DNA of 64,000 bases from Acidimicrobiaceae bacterium (GCA_028819505.1 JAPPLH010000053.1:67563-131562); one strand, 5' to 3'. Shown: positions 34,732 to 44,955, counted from the first letter of the stretch. Notes: a model not told the origin generated them from the sequence alone. Made by a program: numbers and translations.

Positions 34732-36356
34732 CCCATCCGGCCGGGGCCGGTCGCCGGGGGGACTTCCGCCCGTCCGGCGCCCCGCCGCTGCTGCGGGTCG
34801 CGGGCCTTGCGCTGGCCCTGGCGTTCGCGTTCCCCGGCGTGTACCTCGTGTACCGGAACTTCGCGGAGGGCGCCGACCCGGCCGGGCTGCTCATCAGCGA
34901 CCGCACCCTGGGGCCGCTGTGGCGCTCGGTGCGGCTCGCGGTGTCGGTGTCGGGCACCGCGCTGGTGCTGGGCGCCGCGCTGGCCTGGCTCACCACCCGC
35001 ACCGACCTCGCCTGGCGCCGGCTGTGGCGGGTGCTTCTGCCGCTGCCCCTGGTCTTCCCCACCTTCGTGGGAGCGGCCGCGTTCATCCACACCCTCAATC
35101 CCGGCGGCCTGGCCAACGACCTCCTGGCCGGGATCGGCCTGGACCGGACACCAGAGCTCCGGGGCTTCTACGGCGCGTGGCTCGTCCTGACCCTCATGAC
35201 CTACCCGTACGTGTACCTGCCGGTGGCGGCCCGGTTGCGGCAGTTGCCGGGCTCGCTGGAGGAGAGCGCCCGGGTGCTGGGCGAGACCGCGCTGAGGGTC
35301 TTCGGGCGGATCTGCCTCCCCCAGATCGCTACCGCCATGGGCGCGGGGACGCTGCTGGTGTTCCTCTACACGCTCAGCGACTTCGGCGCGGTGCAGCTCA
35401 TGCGCTACGACACCCTCACAAGGGCCATCGCCACCAACCAGCTCGCCAACCCGCCGGTGGCCCTGGCGCTCAGCCTGCTGCTGCTCGTGCTGGCCGCACT
35501 GGTGGTGCTGGCCGAGCGGCGCTTCTCGCGCCGCCTGCCCGACGCCGCAACCGTGCAGTCGAGCCGACCCATGGTCTACCACCTCGGCCGCTGGCGGGTT
35601 CCCGCGCTGGGCTTCGTGGCCCTGTCGGCCGGCGCGGGCGTGGGAGCGCCGCTGGTGGCGCTGGTGGACTGGGCGGCGCGCGGCCTGGCGCGATCGGCGA
35701 CAGGCGGGAGATCCCTGACCATCGACGGTGCCAAGGTGCTGGAGGCGACCACCAACACGCTGGGCGCGAGCCTGGCGGCGGCGGTGCTGTCGACTGCCGC
35801 GGTGCTGCCCATCGCGCTGCTGGTCGGCCGGCACCGGTCGCGCCTGGGGTCGTTCGCGCACGCCGTCGTGGTGAGCACCTTCGCCCTCCCCGGCATTCTC
35901 ATCGCGCTGTCGATGCGCTTCTGGACGTTGCGGTCGGATCTGGCGTTCGAGCTGCTCAACGACACCATGGCCCTGCTGATCTTCGCCTACATGGTCCGGT
36001 TCGGGTCGCTGGCGATGGGGGTGACGCTGGTCGCGGTCCGCAGCGTCCCGGCGCGGCTGCACGACTCGGCCCGCATCCTGGGCGCGGGCCGGCTGCGCCG
36101 GTTCCTCGCAGTCGACCTTCCCATGATGGGTCCCGGCCTGCTGGCCGGCACCGGCCTGGTGCTCCTCTCGGTGATGAAGGAACTGCCGATCAGCCTGTTC
36201 GTCTCGCCGCCGGGCTTCTTCACGCTCACGACGCAGATCTTCGGCGCCTTCGAGGAGGCCTTCATCGCCGAGGCCGGGATCATGGCGGTGGTGCTCGTGG
36301 GCCTGTCGTTCGTGCTGACGTGGTTCCTGGTGATCCGCCGTGATCACCTCATGTGA
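34683..36356 (+). CDS. iron(III) ABC transporter permease (FbpB-like, two fused halves)
   Basis: A 557-residue permease with about twelve TM segments, made of two related halves as in FbpB/SfuB. Each half has an EAA-type coupling loop: EESARVLGETALRVFGRICLP and HDSARILGAGRLRRFLAVDLP mark them. It takes iron from the preceding lipoprotein. It starts at GTG 34683, overlapping the upstream stop; GTG 34722 in a repeated junction is the alternative. No ATP-binding subunit is encoded nearby, so one must be supplied from elsewhere in the genome. Bacterioferritin follows, giving iron uptake plus storage. Confidence 0.9.
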   Translation: MTAVLQAKRHPRPVTAAHPAGAGRRGDFRPSGAPPLLRVAGLALALAFAFPGVYLVYRNFAEGADPAGLLISDRTLGPLWRSVRLAVSVSGTALVLGAALAWLTTRTDLAWRRLWRVLLPLPLVFPTFVGAAAFIHTLNPGGLANDLLAGIGLDRTPELRGFYGAWLVLTLMTYPYVYLPVAARLRQLPGSLEESARVLGETALRVFGRICLPQIATAMGAGTLLVFLYTLSDFGAVQLMRYDTLTRAIATNQLANPPVALALSLLLLVLAALVVLAERRFSRRLPDAATVQSSRPMVYHLGRWRVPALGFVALSAGAGVGAPLVALVDWAARGLARSATGGRSLTIDGAKVLEATTNTLGASLAAAVLSTAAVLPIALLVGRHRSRLGSFAHAVVVSTFALPGILIALSMRFWTLRSDLAFELLNDTMALLIFAYMVRFGSLAMGVTLVAVRSVPARLHDSARILGAGRLRRFLAVDLPMMGPGLLAGTGLVLLSVMKELPISLFVSPPGFFTLTTQIFGAFEEAFIAEAGIMAVVLVGLSFVLTWFLVIRRDHLM

Positions 36357-36387
36357 GGCTTCGGGCGGGCCGGTTAGGGTGGGGCCC

Positions 36388-36858
36388 ATGAAAGGCTCAC
36401 CGGAGATCATCGAGTTCCTCAACGAGGCGCTTGCCGCCGAGGTCACAGCCATCAACCAGTACTTCGTCAATTCCAAGGTGTGCGAGGACTGGGGCTGGAC
36501 CCGCCTGGCCGCCAAGATGCGCGAGGAGTCCATCGAGGAGATGCACGACGCCGAGAAGCTCATGGACCGCATCCTGTTCCTGGACGGCATGCCCCGGCTC
36601 GACAGCCTCGCGCCGGTGCGGGCCGGCAAGTCGGTCGAGGAGCAGATGGATAACGACCGGTTGCTGGAGGTGGCCGCCATCGAGCGCTACCGCCGGGGTG
36701 TGGTACTGGCGGGGGAGCACGGCGACGTAGGCACCCGCGAGTTGCTCGAAGACTTGGTGGTCGGCGAGGAGGAGCACCTCGACTGGATCGAGACCCAGCA
36801 GACCATGATCGCCGACATCGGCATCCAGAGGTACCTCCAGTCGCAGATCGGCGACTGA
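36388..36858 (+). CDS. bfr: bacterioferritin
   Basis: A 156-residue ferritin-like protein that stores iron in a 24-subunit shell. It has E18, E51, heme-ligand M52, E94, E127 and H130. The sixth ferroxidase ligand, normally H54, is Asp (EEMHDAEKL: H53, D54), an unusual change at the di-iron site. The C-terminus YLQSQIGD is typical of bacterioferritins. ATG 36388 starts 31 bases after the iron permease. Ferroxidase activity may be altered, with H53 possibly compensating. Confidence 0.93.
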   Translation: MKGSPEIIEFLNEALAAEVTAINQYFVNSKVCEDWGWTRLAAKMREESIEEMHDAEKLMDRILFLDGMPRLDSLAPVRAGKSVEEQMDNDRLLEVAAIERYRRGVVLAGEHGDVGTRELLEDLVVGEEEHLDWIETQQTMIADIGIQRYLQSQIGD

Positions 36859-36904
36859 GCGGCCCATCCCGCCGGCACCCCCGGCGCTGAGCCAGCGGGC
36901 ACGC

Positions 36905-39286
36905 GTGGACGGGACTGAGTCGTTCCCCAGGCGCCAGGCCCTCACCCGGCGTTTCACGCTGGGCGAGCCCCGCGACATCAGAGTGTCCGACGACGGCGCC
37001 CGGGTGGTGTTCCTTCGCTCGTCAGGACCGGTCGACCCCGTCAACTCGCTGTGGGTGCTCGACGTCGCCACCGGCGTGGAGCGCGTGGTGGCCGATCCGC
37101 GCCGCCTCACCGCGCTCAGTGACGGCGGTGGGGATCGCGACGAGGGCACAGTCGGGAACGGCGGCCCGAGCGACGTCGACGGCCACAGCGACGGCGACGT
37201 GCCGGCGGCCGAGCGGGCTCGGCGCGAGCGGGTACGGGAGACGGCCGGGGGCATCGTGTCCTATGACGCCGACGAGGGACTGACCGCCGCGGTGTTCGCC
37301 CTGGGCGGACGGCTGTGGCGGGCGAGCCTTGTCGAGGGCGGTCCGCCCGCGCCGCTGGCCGCGTCGCCGGGCGCGTTCGATCCTCGCCTGTCACCAGACG
37401 GTGCCCGGGTGGCCTACGTGGCCGGACCGAGCCTGCGGGTGACCGGCGACGCCGCCGGTGACCGGGTTGTCGTCGAGGAGTCCTGCGAGACGGTGACCTG
37501 GGGTTCGGCGGAGTTCGTGGCCGCCGAGGAGATGGGCCGCACCCGGGGGCACTGGTGGTCCCCCGACGGCCGGCGCCTGCTGGCGGCCCGGGTGGACACA
37601 TCGCCGGTGCCGCGCTGGTGGATCGCGGATCCGGCGTCGCCCGGCCGCGAGCCCACGGAGGTCCGCTACCCGGCCGCGGGCGAAGCCAACGCCGAGGTCG
37701 CCCTGGCCGTGTTCGACCTCGACGACGATGCCGAACCGGTCACGCTCGCTTGGGACGAGGACGGTTGGGAATACCTGGCCGCAGTTCGCTGGAGTGCTGA
37801 CGGCTTGCTTCTCACCGTGCAGACCAGGGACCAGCGCACGCTCGGCGTGCTGCAGGCCGACCCGGACTCGGAGACCTGCCGCCTGCTGCGAACGGTCACG
37901 GACGATGCCTGGGTGGAGCTCGTCCCCGGCGCCCCCCGGCTGGTCGGCCGCAAGCTTGTCACCGTCGAGGACACCGGCTCAGGTGGACCACCCGCGACGT
38001 CTCCACCTCAGAGGTGGAAGACTGACAGGAACTCGATCCGGGCCGAGGACCGCGGCCCGGCCCGCAGGCTGTGCGTCGACGGAGAAGCGCTCACACCCGT
38101 CGACATGCAAGTCCGCGCCGTCCACCGCGCCGATGACGACGGCGTGATCGTCACCGCGTCGGTCGACCCGACCGAGGTCCATGTGGCCAGGGTGGGCTGG
38201 GACGGCGAGATCTGCTGGCTGACCAGCGCCTCGGGGGTCCACGGCGTCGCCGCAGGGGGCGGCACGACCGTCATCACCAGCCGCTGGCTCGACCGGCCCG
38301 GCCGGCGCTGCACGGTGCAGTCGCCCCGGCAGTCCGAGTCGGGTGGTTCTGTCGCCTCCCCGCAGTCCGAGTCGGGTGGTTCTGTCGCCTCCCCGCAGTC
38401 CGAGCCGGGTGGTTCTGTCGCCTCCCCGCAGTCCGAACCGGGCCTTCCCATTGCCTCCCACGCAGCCGATCCGGGCCAGGAGCTCAACGTCGAGATCGTC
38501 GAGCTCGGACCCCGTCGCCTGGTCTCGGCCCTGGTCCTGCCCTCGGGGCCGGCCGCGGCAGGCCATGGTCCGCTGCCGGTGCTGCTCGACCCCTACGGCG
38601 GTCCCCACGCCCAGCGGGTGCAGCGGGCCGAGGCGCTGTTCCACACCTCGCAGTGGTTCGCTGACCAGGGCTTCGCCGTGCTGGTCGTGGACGGGCGGGG
38701 GACGCCGGGCCGCGGCCCGGCCTTCGAGCGGGCCGTGCGGGGCGACCTCGCAGGCCCTGTCCTGGAGGACCAGATCGAGGCGCTGCGCGACGCCGCCGAC
38801 CGCTATCCGGTACTCGACCCGGCGCGGGTGGCCGTCCGGGGCTGGTCCTTCGGCGGCTACCTGGCCGCGCTGGCCGTGCTGCGCCGGCCCGACGTGTTCG
38901 CGGCGGCCATCGCCGGCGCGCCGGTCACCGACTGGCGGCTCTACGACACCCACTACACCGAGCGCTACCTGGGGCACCCGGCGGACGAGCCCGGCAACTA
39001 CGAGCGCACCGACCTCGGCCCGCTGGCGCCCGGCCTGCAACGCCCCCTGATGCTCATCCACGGCCTCGCCGACGACAACGTGGTGGCCGCCCACACCCTG
39101 AGGCTCTCGCGGGCGCTGACCGAGGCGGGCCGGCCCCACACCGTGCTGCCCCTCAGCGGGATCACCCACATGACCCCCCAGGAGGAGGTGGCCGAGAACC
39201 TGCTCCTCCTGCAGCTCCGCTTCCTCCAGGACGCGCTGGGCCCGCAATCCTCGACGACGGGAGGACTCCATGAACCCGGACCCTGA
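36905..39286 (+). CDS. S9-family serine peptidase (dipeptidyl peptidase IV-like)
   Basis: A 793-residue prolyl oligopeptidase-family enzyme with an N-terminal beta-propeller (about 1-520) and a C-terminal alpha/beta hydrolase. The catalytic triad is Ser in GWSFGGYLA (about 648), Asp in HGLADDNV (about 722) and His in GITHMTP (about 755). It trims peptides, probably those with Pro or Ala next to the N-terminus. No signal peptide is evident, so it may be cytosolic. A low-complexity insertion of [11 protein letters not shown]-type repeats lies between the domains. GTG 36905 starts it. It overlaps the next gene by 17 bases. Confidence 0.9.
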   Translation: MDGTESFPRRQALTRRFTLGEPRDIRVSDDGARVVFLRSSGPVDPVNSLWVLDVATGVERVVADPRRLTALSDGGGDRDEGTVGNGGPSDVDGHSDGDVPAAERARRERVRETAGGIVSYDADEGLTAAVFALGGRLWRASLVEGGPPAPLAASPGAFDPRLSPDGARVAYVAGPSLRVTGDAAGDRVVVEESCETVTWGSAEFVAAEEMGRTRGHWWSPDGRRLLAARVDTSPVPRWWIADPASPGREPTEVRYPAAGEANAEVALAVFDLDDDAEPVTLAWDEDGWEYLAAVRWSADGLLLTVQTRDQRTLGVLQADPDSETCRLLRTVTDDAWVELVPGAPRLVGRKLVTVEDTGSGGPPATSPPQRWKTDRNSIRAEDRGPARRLCVDGEALTPVDMQVRAVHRADDDGVIVTASVDPTEVHVARVGWDGEICWLTSASGVHGVAAGGGTTVITSRWLDRPGRRCTVQSPRQSESGGSVASPQSESGGSVASPQSEPGGSVASPQSEPGLPIASHAADPGQELNVEIVELGPRRLVSALVLPSGPAAAGHGPLPVLLDPYGGPHAQRVQRAEALFHTSQWFADQGFAVLVVDGRGTPGRGPAFERAVRGDLAGPVLEDQIEALRDAADRYPVLDPARVAVRGWSFGGYLAALAVLRRPDVFAAAIAGAPVTDWRLYDTHYTERYLGHPADEPGNYERTDLGPLAPGLQRPLMLIHGLADDNVVAAHTLRLSRALTEAGRPHTVLPLSGITHMTPQEEVAENLLLLQLRFLQDALGPQSSTTGGLHEPGP
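38330..38461 (+). repeat. 33-base tandem repeat inside S9 peptidase gene
   Basis: Three near-identical 33-base units (38330-38362, 38363-38395, 38396-38428) and a diverged fourth encode [11 protein letters not shown]-type repeats of 11 residues. They form a flexible linker just before the hydrolase domain and keep the frame. Near identity at DNA level implies recent expansion. Confidence 0.9.
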
Positions 39287-40451
39287 GCAGATCGCCGCCG
39301 AGCGGGAGGCCCGGCTGCTCGACGGGCGAGCCTGGGAGGATTTCTGCGACACGCTCAAGGCCGCCGGTCGCATCGTGCTTCGCGAGACCCCCGACGGCGA
39401 CGGCCAGGACCGCGTGGAGGGCTTCCGCTACCTCACCCGCATGATCATGATGGCCTCGGCCCGGGCCATCGAGCGCCGCGCCCCCGGTACCCGCCCCCGG
39501 CCGATCCGGCTCATCCCGCCCCCGCTGAGGGGCGGGCAGGGCGTGCAGTCGCCCAACCAGGACCACATCGTCCAGCCGGTGGACGCCCGCTACCGCTACC
39601 GGGTCACGGGCACGCTTGGCAGCGCGTACACCCACCTGTCGGCGTGGAGCCCGCCCATCCCCGCCGATGTCGGCGCGTTCGATGCCGGCCCGGGCGCCGA
39701 GGACCTGCTACCAGGATTCAATCCGAACATGGCGCTGACCCCCCACAGCTTCGTGCTGGCCGATCTGGCCGCCGCCGACGGCGCCGTGGACTTCGTGATG
39801 TCGGTCGACGACCCCGGCCCGGACGAGGTGTGGTTCCCGATGACGCCGCAAACCCGCGAGCTGATGGGCCGGGTCGTCTACGCGGACCGCGGTTCTCAGT
39901 CACCGCCCCGGCTGGAGATCGGCTGCCTCGACGAGCATCCCCGCCCGGCCACGCCCGAGCCCGACGACATGGCGGTCCGGCTGGCCGTGGCCGCGCAGCT
40001 GGTGCTGGGACTGCTCAGCGACTACGGCGGGTGGACCCGCGACCTGCTGAACCGCGAGAACCGGCTGGAGTACACCAAGGAGTGGTACGAGCGCATCGGA
40101 GGGTCGCCCGACGACCGCCACTTCGAGTTCGGCTACTGGCGGCTGGCGCCGGGCACCGCTCTGGTGGTGGAGTTCGTCGAGCCTCACTGCCAGCAGTGGA
40201 ACTTCCAGCTGTGCAACCACTGGATGGAGAACCTCGCCGACTATTTCCGGGGCCGGGGCTACGTGGACAGCGAGAACGCGACCCGCACGTCCGACGGCAG
40301 GGTGCGGATCGTGGTGGCCGGCGCCGACCCGGGTGTCGCCAACTGGATAGACCCCGGCGACCGGGACCACGGCGTGATGGGCCTGCGCTTCGTCCAGCCC
40401 GACGCGCCGCCCGAGATCTCGTGCCGTCTGGTGCCCCTGGAGGAGCTGTGA
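39270..40451 (+). CDS. DUF1214-like protein of unknown function
   Basis: A 393-residue soluble protein. The C-terminal third ([54 protein letters not shown]) resembles the DUF1214 domain found in proteins often paired with DUF1254, for which no reaction is known. The start at ATG 39270 has gggagg upstream and lies within the end of the S9 peptidase gene, so the two are co-expressed. No catalytic motif is recognised. Confidence 0.7.
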   Translation: MNPDPEQIAAEREARLLDGRAWEDFCDTLKAAGRIVLRETPDGDGQDRVEGFRYLTRMIMMASARAIERRAPGTRPRPIRLIPPPLRGGQGVQSPNQDHIVQPVDARYRYRVTGTLGSAYTHLSAWSPPIPADVGAFDAGPGAEDLLPGFNPNMALTPHSFVLADLAAADGAVDFVMSVDDPGPDEVWFPMTPQTRELMGRVVYADRGSQSPPRLEIGCLDEHPRPATPEPDDMAVRLAVAAQLVLGLLSDYGGWTRDLLNRENRLEYTKEWYERIGGSPDDRHFEFGYWRLAPGTALVVEFVEPHCQQWNFQLCNHWMENLADYFRGRGYVDSENATRTSDGRVRIVVAGADPGVANWIDPGDRDHGVMGLRFVQPDAPPEISCRLVPLEEL

Positions 40452-40776
40452 GGGTCCTGAGGCCGAGCGGCAGAGCCAACCGCGGAGGATCGCTGCCAAC
40501 GCCCAGCGAGGCCGTGTCCCGAACGGCCCGCGAGCCGCCGCGGGCAATGGCCGCGAGACACTGATCGCAGCGGCCCGCGACGCGTTCGGGTTGTGGCCGG
40601 GCTCAGAGTGCGCGAACATGGAACCGGCGTTCCTTCCTTGACCGAAGCCGCGTGGGCGTTCGGTCACCTAGCGGGGCGGTGGTGCGCACTACCGGGGGGA
40701 GGAGGTGCGCACCACCGCCACCGCACGAGCCGCGGCGGCGCTAGTGCCCGCAAGGACGCACCGCGATTGGTGCCGA
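40452..40776. other. convergent intergenic region
   Basis: A 325-base gap between convergent genes. Apart from the strong inverted repeat at 40675-40719 it holds nothing I can support; short open frames in it look like chance. Confidence 0.6.
40675..40719. terminator. bidirectional hairpin terminator
   Basis: A perfect 14-bp inverted repeat (ggcggtggtgcgca at 40675-40688, tgcgcaccaccgcc at 40706-40719) with a 17-base loop, between two convergent transcription units. The symmetric stem and position suit termination of both. Confidence 0.75.
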
Positions 40777-41196
40777 TCAGTTGGCGCGGTGCTGGTAGGC
40801 GGCGATCAGCATCAGCATGCTGGCGAGCACCAAGTGGAACACCGTCGGGATCCAGGTGCTGAACCACCCGAAGTCCGACAGCACGCTCAATCCGAGCACC
40901 AGCCGCACGGCCATCACGACGAAGTAGAGGGCGGAGAACAACGTCACCGGGAGGATCAGTCGGGGGCTGATGAGTCCTTTGCCGCGGTGCATGCGGACCA
41001 GGACCACGGCGATGATTGCCAGGATGAGAACCTGCGCCCCCAGCAGCACCGTGTACGGCAGTCCGCTGCCCTGGAAGTCGTCGAAGGGCGGGAGGAACGA
41101 CACCGGTCCCCAGCGCTGAACGGCCTGGGCCAGGACTCGGGCCCCGAACGCGAGACTCAACACACCGAAAGCCACGGAATAGCGGCGGCGCGTCAT
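40777..41196 (-). CDS. small four-TM membrane protein
   Basis: A 139-residue protein with four hydrophobic segments (about 9-24, 46-68, 78-102 and 108-133). I do not recognise a family. The start overlaps the epimerase-like gene stop by 4 bases (ATGA), making it the last gene of a four-gene minus-strand operon. It may move or hold a hydrophobic product of the operon's enzymes; that is inference from position only. Confidence 0.7.
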   Translation of the reverse strand: MTRRRYSVAFGVLSLAFGARVLAQAVQRWGPVSFLPPFDDFQGSGLPYTVLLGAQVLILAIIAVVLVRMHRGKGLISPRLILPVTLFSALYFVVMAVRLVLGLSVLSDFGWFSTWIPTVFHLVLASMLMLIAAYQHRAN

Positions 41197-42359
41197 GGTT
41201 GTGCGCCCCGGAGTTCAAGGCCTTTCGTAGCCTGCTCGTCGACGGTCAGCCCGAAACCACCGCGGCCTGCGTCGACAGCTTCGGCGGCGGCGAGCGCTCC
41301 GCCCCGATCGAACATGATGCTGGGCGCAGTCAGGTCGCCCTGCAGCAGGTGGGTGCCGAAGGCGCCCTCGGCCGCCACCAGGTCCGGCTCGACCGACTGC
41401 ATCACGGTCAGGGCAGCTCTGGTGAGGATGCTGGTCTCTCCGACCTGGCAGCCGACGATCACGCCGATGCCGAGGTCGGTCGCCCTCACGGCCACGTCGA
41501 GCGAGCGGATGACACCCCCCATCTTCGACACCCGGACGTTGGCGATCCACCTGTCCGGCTCCCCGGCGACCGGGTCGAGTTGGTCGACGCGCAGCATGCT
41601 CTCGTCGAGCACTATCCGCGTCCCGCACTCCGCGGCCACTTCGCGGAACCCGTCGATGTCGTCGGCCTGAAGGGGCTCCTCCACGGCGAAGACGGGACGG
41701 CCCAAGCCCTCTATGTGCTCGATGCAGGTGTCGGCCGACCGCCAGAGGTTGTTGGCGTCGATCCGGACCCGCAGAGTTCCGTCGGATCGACCCGGCTGCG
41801 GGGAGTCGAGGGCCGCCATCTTGCGTCGATCGCGGCGCAGCCTGCCTGACACCTTCACCTTGAAGTCGCGGAATCCCTCGGCCAGGTATCGGCGGGACTG
41901 GCGCAGGTACACGGGCCAGGGCGAGTCGCCGAGCACTGCCGAGTAGTGGAATTCGGCGGTCGGCCGGTCGACGCCCAGCAGGTCCTCGACCGGCAGACCC
42001 TCGTGCTTGCCCAGCAGGTCAAGCACGGCGATCTCGGCCGCGCAGAACGCGGCCGGGTTGCGGTCGACAGCATCCTGATGGGCCGCGATCCAGGCGCGCA
42101 GGCTCTCCACGTCGGCGATCTCGGCCGCCATTGCGTCGCGGTGCTCGAGGACGAAGGCAGCCGCGCCGTCGACGGTCTCGGCGGTGACGTACGGGCGCGG
42201 GCAGCTCTCGCCCCATCCGGTGGCTCCATCGGGCCCGCGTGCGGCCACGATCAGGTTGCGGGCCCTGCGACGGCTCGCCGATGCGTGGCGGAACACCGTC
42301 TTGAACGGCACGCTGAACGTGAAGACGTCGAAGCGCTCGATCCGCATGCGAGCCGTCAA
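41193..42359 (-). CDS. enolase-superfamily enzyme, dipeptide epimerase/muconate cycloisomerase-like
   Basis: A 388-residue enolase-superfamily protein of the MLE branch. Catalytic Lys K167 and K169 (FKVKVSG), metal ligands D201 (RIDANN), E228 (VEEPL) and D252 (LDES), and the second Lys K279 (VSKMGG) are all present. Relatives epimerise dipeptides or N-acyl amino acids, or make o-succinylbenzoate. Beside a GH3-like amide synthetase, an N-acylamino-acid racemase role is attractive: the synthetase could make an acyl-amino acid that this enzyme epimerises. It overlaps the GH3-like gene by 4 bases. Confidence 0.88.
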   Translation of the reverse strand: MTARMRIERFDVFTFSVPFKTVFRHASASRRRARNLIVAARGPDGATGWGESCPRPYVTAETVDGAAAFVLEHRDAMAAEIADVESLRAWIAAHQDAVDRNPAAFCAAEIAVLDLLGKHEGLPVEDLLGVDRPTAEFHYSAVLGDSPWPVYLRQSRRYLAEGFRDFKVKVSGRLRRDRRKMAALDSPQPGRSDGTLRVRIDANNLWRSADTCIEHIEGLGRPVFAVEEPLQADDIDGFREVAAECGTRIVLDESMLRVDQLDPVAGEPDRWIANVRVSKMGGVIRSLDVAVRATDLGIGVIVGCQVGETSILTRAALTVMQSVEPDLVAAEGAFGTHLLQGDLTAPSIMFDRGGALAAAEAVDAGRGGFGLTVDEQATKGLELRGAQP

Positions 42360-44062
42360 CCGGCCTCGGCGAACGCGTCGAAGTCGAAGGCGCAGTCGTG
42401 GCCGTACTGCACATGCAAGTACTTGAACTGGGCATCCCTCTGGCCGGCGGCCACCAGCGCCCGCCGGTACTCGGCGCCCGTGCCGGACTGCAGCCGGTGC
42501 AGGGTCATCTCGGTGAGCCGGCCGCTAGCGCGCTTGCTGTCGTACTCGATGTTCAGCCTGCGCAGCCGGGAGTCGACTCCGGTCGCGATCGACTGGTCTG
42601 CGTTCGCCCCGTGGCCCGCGGAGGGCGACCAACCGGCTGTGGCGCTTGCCGGCAGTCCACTGGGCTCCACGTAGAGCCTGTAGCAGGCCGCGTCCACGTC
42701 GGCGAGCATGATGAAGAAGTCGGCGATCAAACCGTGCTCGCCGAGAGCTGCCGGAACCGCGTCCAGCACCTGAGCCTCGTGGAGTTTCTCGCCGGTGATG
42801 CTGGTGATCCCGCTGCCCTTCTGCACGAAGACCAGCGCCGGGGTAGAGCCAACCCACCCGGTGACCCTGACGATGTCGCTCATGTCGTAGCGGTAGAGGC
42901 CGTCGGGCGTGGTCACCACCACGTAGTAGTCGCATCCTGTGTCCAGTTCGCTCATCGAGAGCATCTCCGGCGAGCCGGACTCCCACGCGTCCCGCTCGGC
43001 GAACTCGAAGAACGTGTCATAGAGCGCCGGCAGGCAGGTGTTCGACGCAGGATCGATGTTTATGGTGCCCTGCATCTCGCTGGCCACGTAGCCGGCCTCC
43101 ATCACGATGCACGACTCCGGAAGCGAGGGCTGGACGCTGGCGATGGCCACGCCGCAGCTACCTCCGGTCCACGTCACCACGCCTGCGAGCCGGGACCAGA
43201 TGTCGCGGTAGGTCAGCCGGCCGCTGGCGTCCAGTCGCCTCTGAAGCTCGGCCGCCCTGCCGGGCTGGGGCCTGAGGCCGGGATCCTCGGAGGGGTCCAG
43301 CAGGGCGGCTAGTCGATCGGGCAGCCGGCCATCGGCCACCGCGGGCAGGATCGTGTCAACGTGTTCATGCATCACGGTCAGCAGCCGCATCATCGTGGAC
43401 GGGTTGGCGGTCCCGAAGGAGGTCACCCTGGCGTCGGCCAGTCCCAGGATGGCCATGATGATGTAGCGGGACTCGTAGTCCTCGACCGTGTTGATCCACG
43501 CGGGCAGTGTGTAGCGCCGCTTCAGGAGGCGGGGCTGGTTCTCCCGCAGCTTGCCGGTGGCCGATCCGTACGGCGTGCCCCCGGCCATGTGGCCCTCGAC
43601 CCCGGCACCGCCCACCATGAACACCCGGCCCGAGAGGATCGGAGCGCTCTTGGACCAAACGTGCGTGGCCAGGCGCTGGTGGGTCTTCATGCGCTTGAGG
43701 CCGGACGGGGTCAGCGGGATGTTCTTGGGATCACCGCCGGTGCCGCTGGTGCGGTTGTAGTACACGGGCTGCTCGGCGGTGAGACGCTTCTCGCCGGTGA
43801 GTTCCTGGCGCTCCACATGATGGCGGAGATCCTCGTAGATCTGCACCGGCACGGCCCGGCGGTAGTCGGCGACGCTGCGGATCGTCTCGAAGGAGTGGTC
43901 GACACCGAAGGAGGTGCGAGCATTGGCAGTCAGGACTCGGCTCAGCAGCGCCCATTGGGTCTTCTCCGGTCGGCGTGCAGAGTCCAGGAACCGCCGCAGC
44001 CCGGGCTCCTGGCCCATCGTCAGCGCCGCTCTGAGGGCGAGATAGCCGGCATCCGCCGGCAT
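42356..44062 (-). CDS. GH3-family acyl-amide synthetase-like protein
   Basis: A 568-residue protein with the GH3 fold first known from plants, where it joins amino acids to jasmonate or auxin through an acyl-adenylate. Family motifs: the nucleotide loop NRTSGTGGDPKNIPLT (about 103-117), the GYVASEMQGTIN region (about 310) and YRYDMSDIVRVTG (about 390). Bacterial GH3 proteins are widespread but few are characterised; they are thought to activate a carboxylic acid and link it to an amine. It is sandwiched, with start/stop overlaps, between a desaturase-like oxidase and an epimerase. The acid substrate is unknown. Confidence 0.85.
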   Translation of the reverse strand: MPADAGYLALRAALTMGQEPGLRRFLDSARRPEKTQWALLSRVLTANARTSFGVDHSFETIRSVADYRRAVPVQIYEDLRHHVERQELTGEKRLTAEQPVYYNRTSGTGGDPKNIPLTPSGLKRMKTHQRLATHVWSKSAPILSGRVFMVGGAGVEGHMAGGTPYGSATGKLRENQPRLLKRRYTLPAWINTVEDYESRYIIMAILGLADARVTSFGTANPSTMMRLLTVMHEHVDTILPAVADGRLPDRLAALLDPSEDPGLRPQPGRAAELQRRLDASGRLTYRDIWSRLAGVVTWTGGSCGVAIASVQPSLPESCIVMEAGYVASEMQGTINIDPASNTCLPALYDTFFEFAERDAWESGSPEMLSMSELDTGCDYYVVVTTPDGLYRYDMSDIVRVTGWVGSTPALVFVQKGSGITSITGEKLHEAQVLDAVPAALGEHGLIADFFIMLADVDAACYRLYVEPSGLPASATAGWSPSAGHGANADQSIATGVDSRLRRLNIEYDSKRASGRLTEMTLHRLQSGTGAEYRRALVAAGQRDAQFKYLHVQYGHDCAFDFDAFAEAG

Positions 44063-44955
44063 CAGCGCGGGACCTTGTCCAGCTTGGGAACGAACGGTGT
44101 TCGCATCTGCTTCCAGAACCCGGCCGGATAGCTGCGGTTGATGAGTCCCAGGTCGCCGACCTCCCGTCTAGGGGGAAGGAACCGCGTCCCGAACAGCACG
44201 TCCCACACGATCAGGTTGTTCCCGTAGTTGCTGTTCGACTCAGCGATCACTTCCGAGTGGTGCCAGCGGTGCAACTCCGGGCCGCTGATGAGGTAGTTGA
44301 GCGGCCCCAGCCGCACATCGCAGTTCGAGTGCTGGAAGAACCCGTTGACCGCGTAGAACACGAGATAGGCGCCGAGCACCTCTCTCCCCACGCCCATCAC
44401 CGCGAAGGGCAGGGTGTCGAGCGCGAGCTGCACCGCCTTCTCGAAGGGATGGAAGCGGCCGACGTTGAGCCAGTACAGCCGGTGGGGCGAGTGGTGGACG
44501 GCGTGGTAGCTCCACATGAACTGGTAGCGGTGGAAGGCTCGGTGCAGCCAGTACCGGCCGAAGTCGGCCGCCAGGAGCATCATCATGACCTGCGCCGCGA
44601 CCGGGAGGCCGTGCGGCCACAGCGTGTCGACGGTCAGCCCGCTGGACTGGAGCAGGTCGGCGAGCCAGATGGTGACCGTGATCGACACCAGGTACGGCAA
44701 CGCCATCTGCACCACCACCATGAACAGCAGGTCGGTGCCGACCTCGTTCCGACGGGGCTTCCACCACTGCCGGTAGGGAAGCGCCAACTCGTGCCAGGTC
44801 ACGAGGGCCGCTGCGACCACGGCCGCCACGTACGCCGCGGGTGTGACGTGAAGGCCTGCCGCCGAGAGCAGTCCGAACACCCCGAGGGTGATGAGCACGA
44901 CTGCCGGATAGGAGGTTCTGACGACGAGGTCCGCTGCTCTCGTCCGTTCGGGCAT
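44062..44955 (-). CDS. sterol desaturase/fatty acid hydroxylase-family protein
   Basis: A 297-residue integral membrane di-iron oxidase. It carries the family's histidine boxes: HRAFH, HAVHH, a single-His FQHSN and HRWHH, plus about five TM segments. Members hydroxylate or desaturate fatty acids, sterols or carotenoids. It is the first gene of the four-gene operon; its stop overlaps the GH3-like start by one base (TGATG). It may oxidise a lipid acid that the GH3-like enzyme then conjugates. Confidence 0.9.
   Translation of the reverse strand: MPERTRAADLVVRTSYPAVVLITLGVFGLLSAAGLHVTPAAYVAAVVAAALVTWHELALPYRQWWKPRRNEVGTDLLFMVVVQMALPYLVSITVTIWLADLLQSSGLTVDTLWPHGLPVAAQVMMMLLAADFGRYWLHRAFHRYQFMWSYHAVHHSPHRLYWLNVGRFHPFEKAVQLALDTLPFAVMGVGREVLGAYLVFYAVNGFFQHSNCDVRLGPLNYLISGPELHRWHHSEVIAESNSNYGNNLIVWDVLFGTRFLPPRREVGDLGLINRSYPAGFWKQMRTPFVPKLDKVPR

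Noticed and set aside
34515-36680. Long minus-strand open frame opposite the iron permease
   Set aside because: Very His/Arg/Gln-rich with no domain; the permease on the plus strand has clear TM segments and EAA loops.
38330-38461. Possible CRISPR array
   Set aside because: Units are directly adjacent without spacers and keep the reading frame of the peptidase gene.
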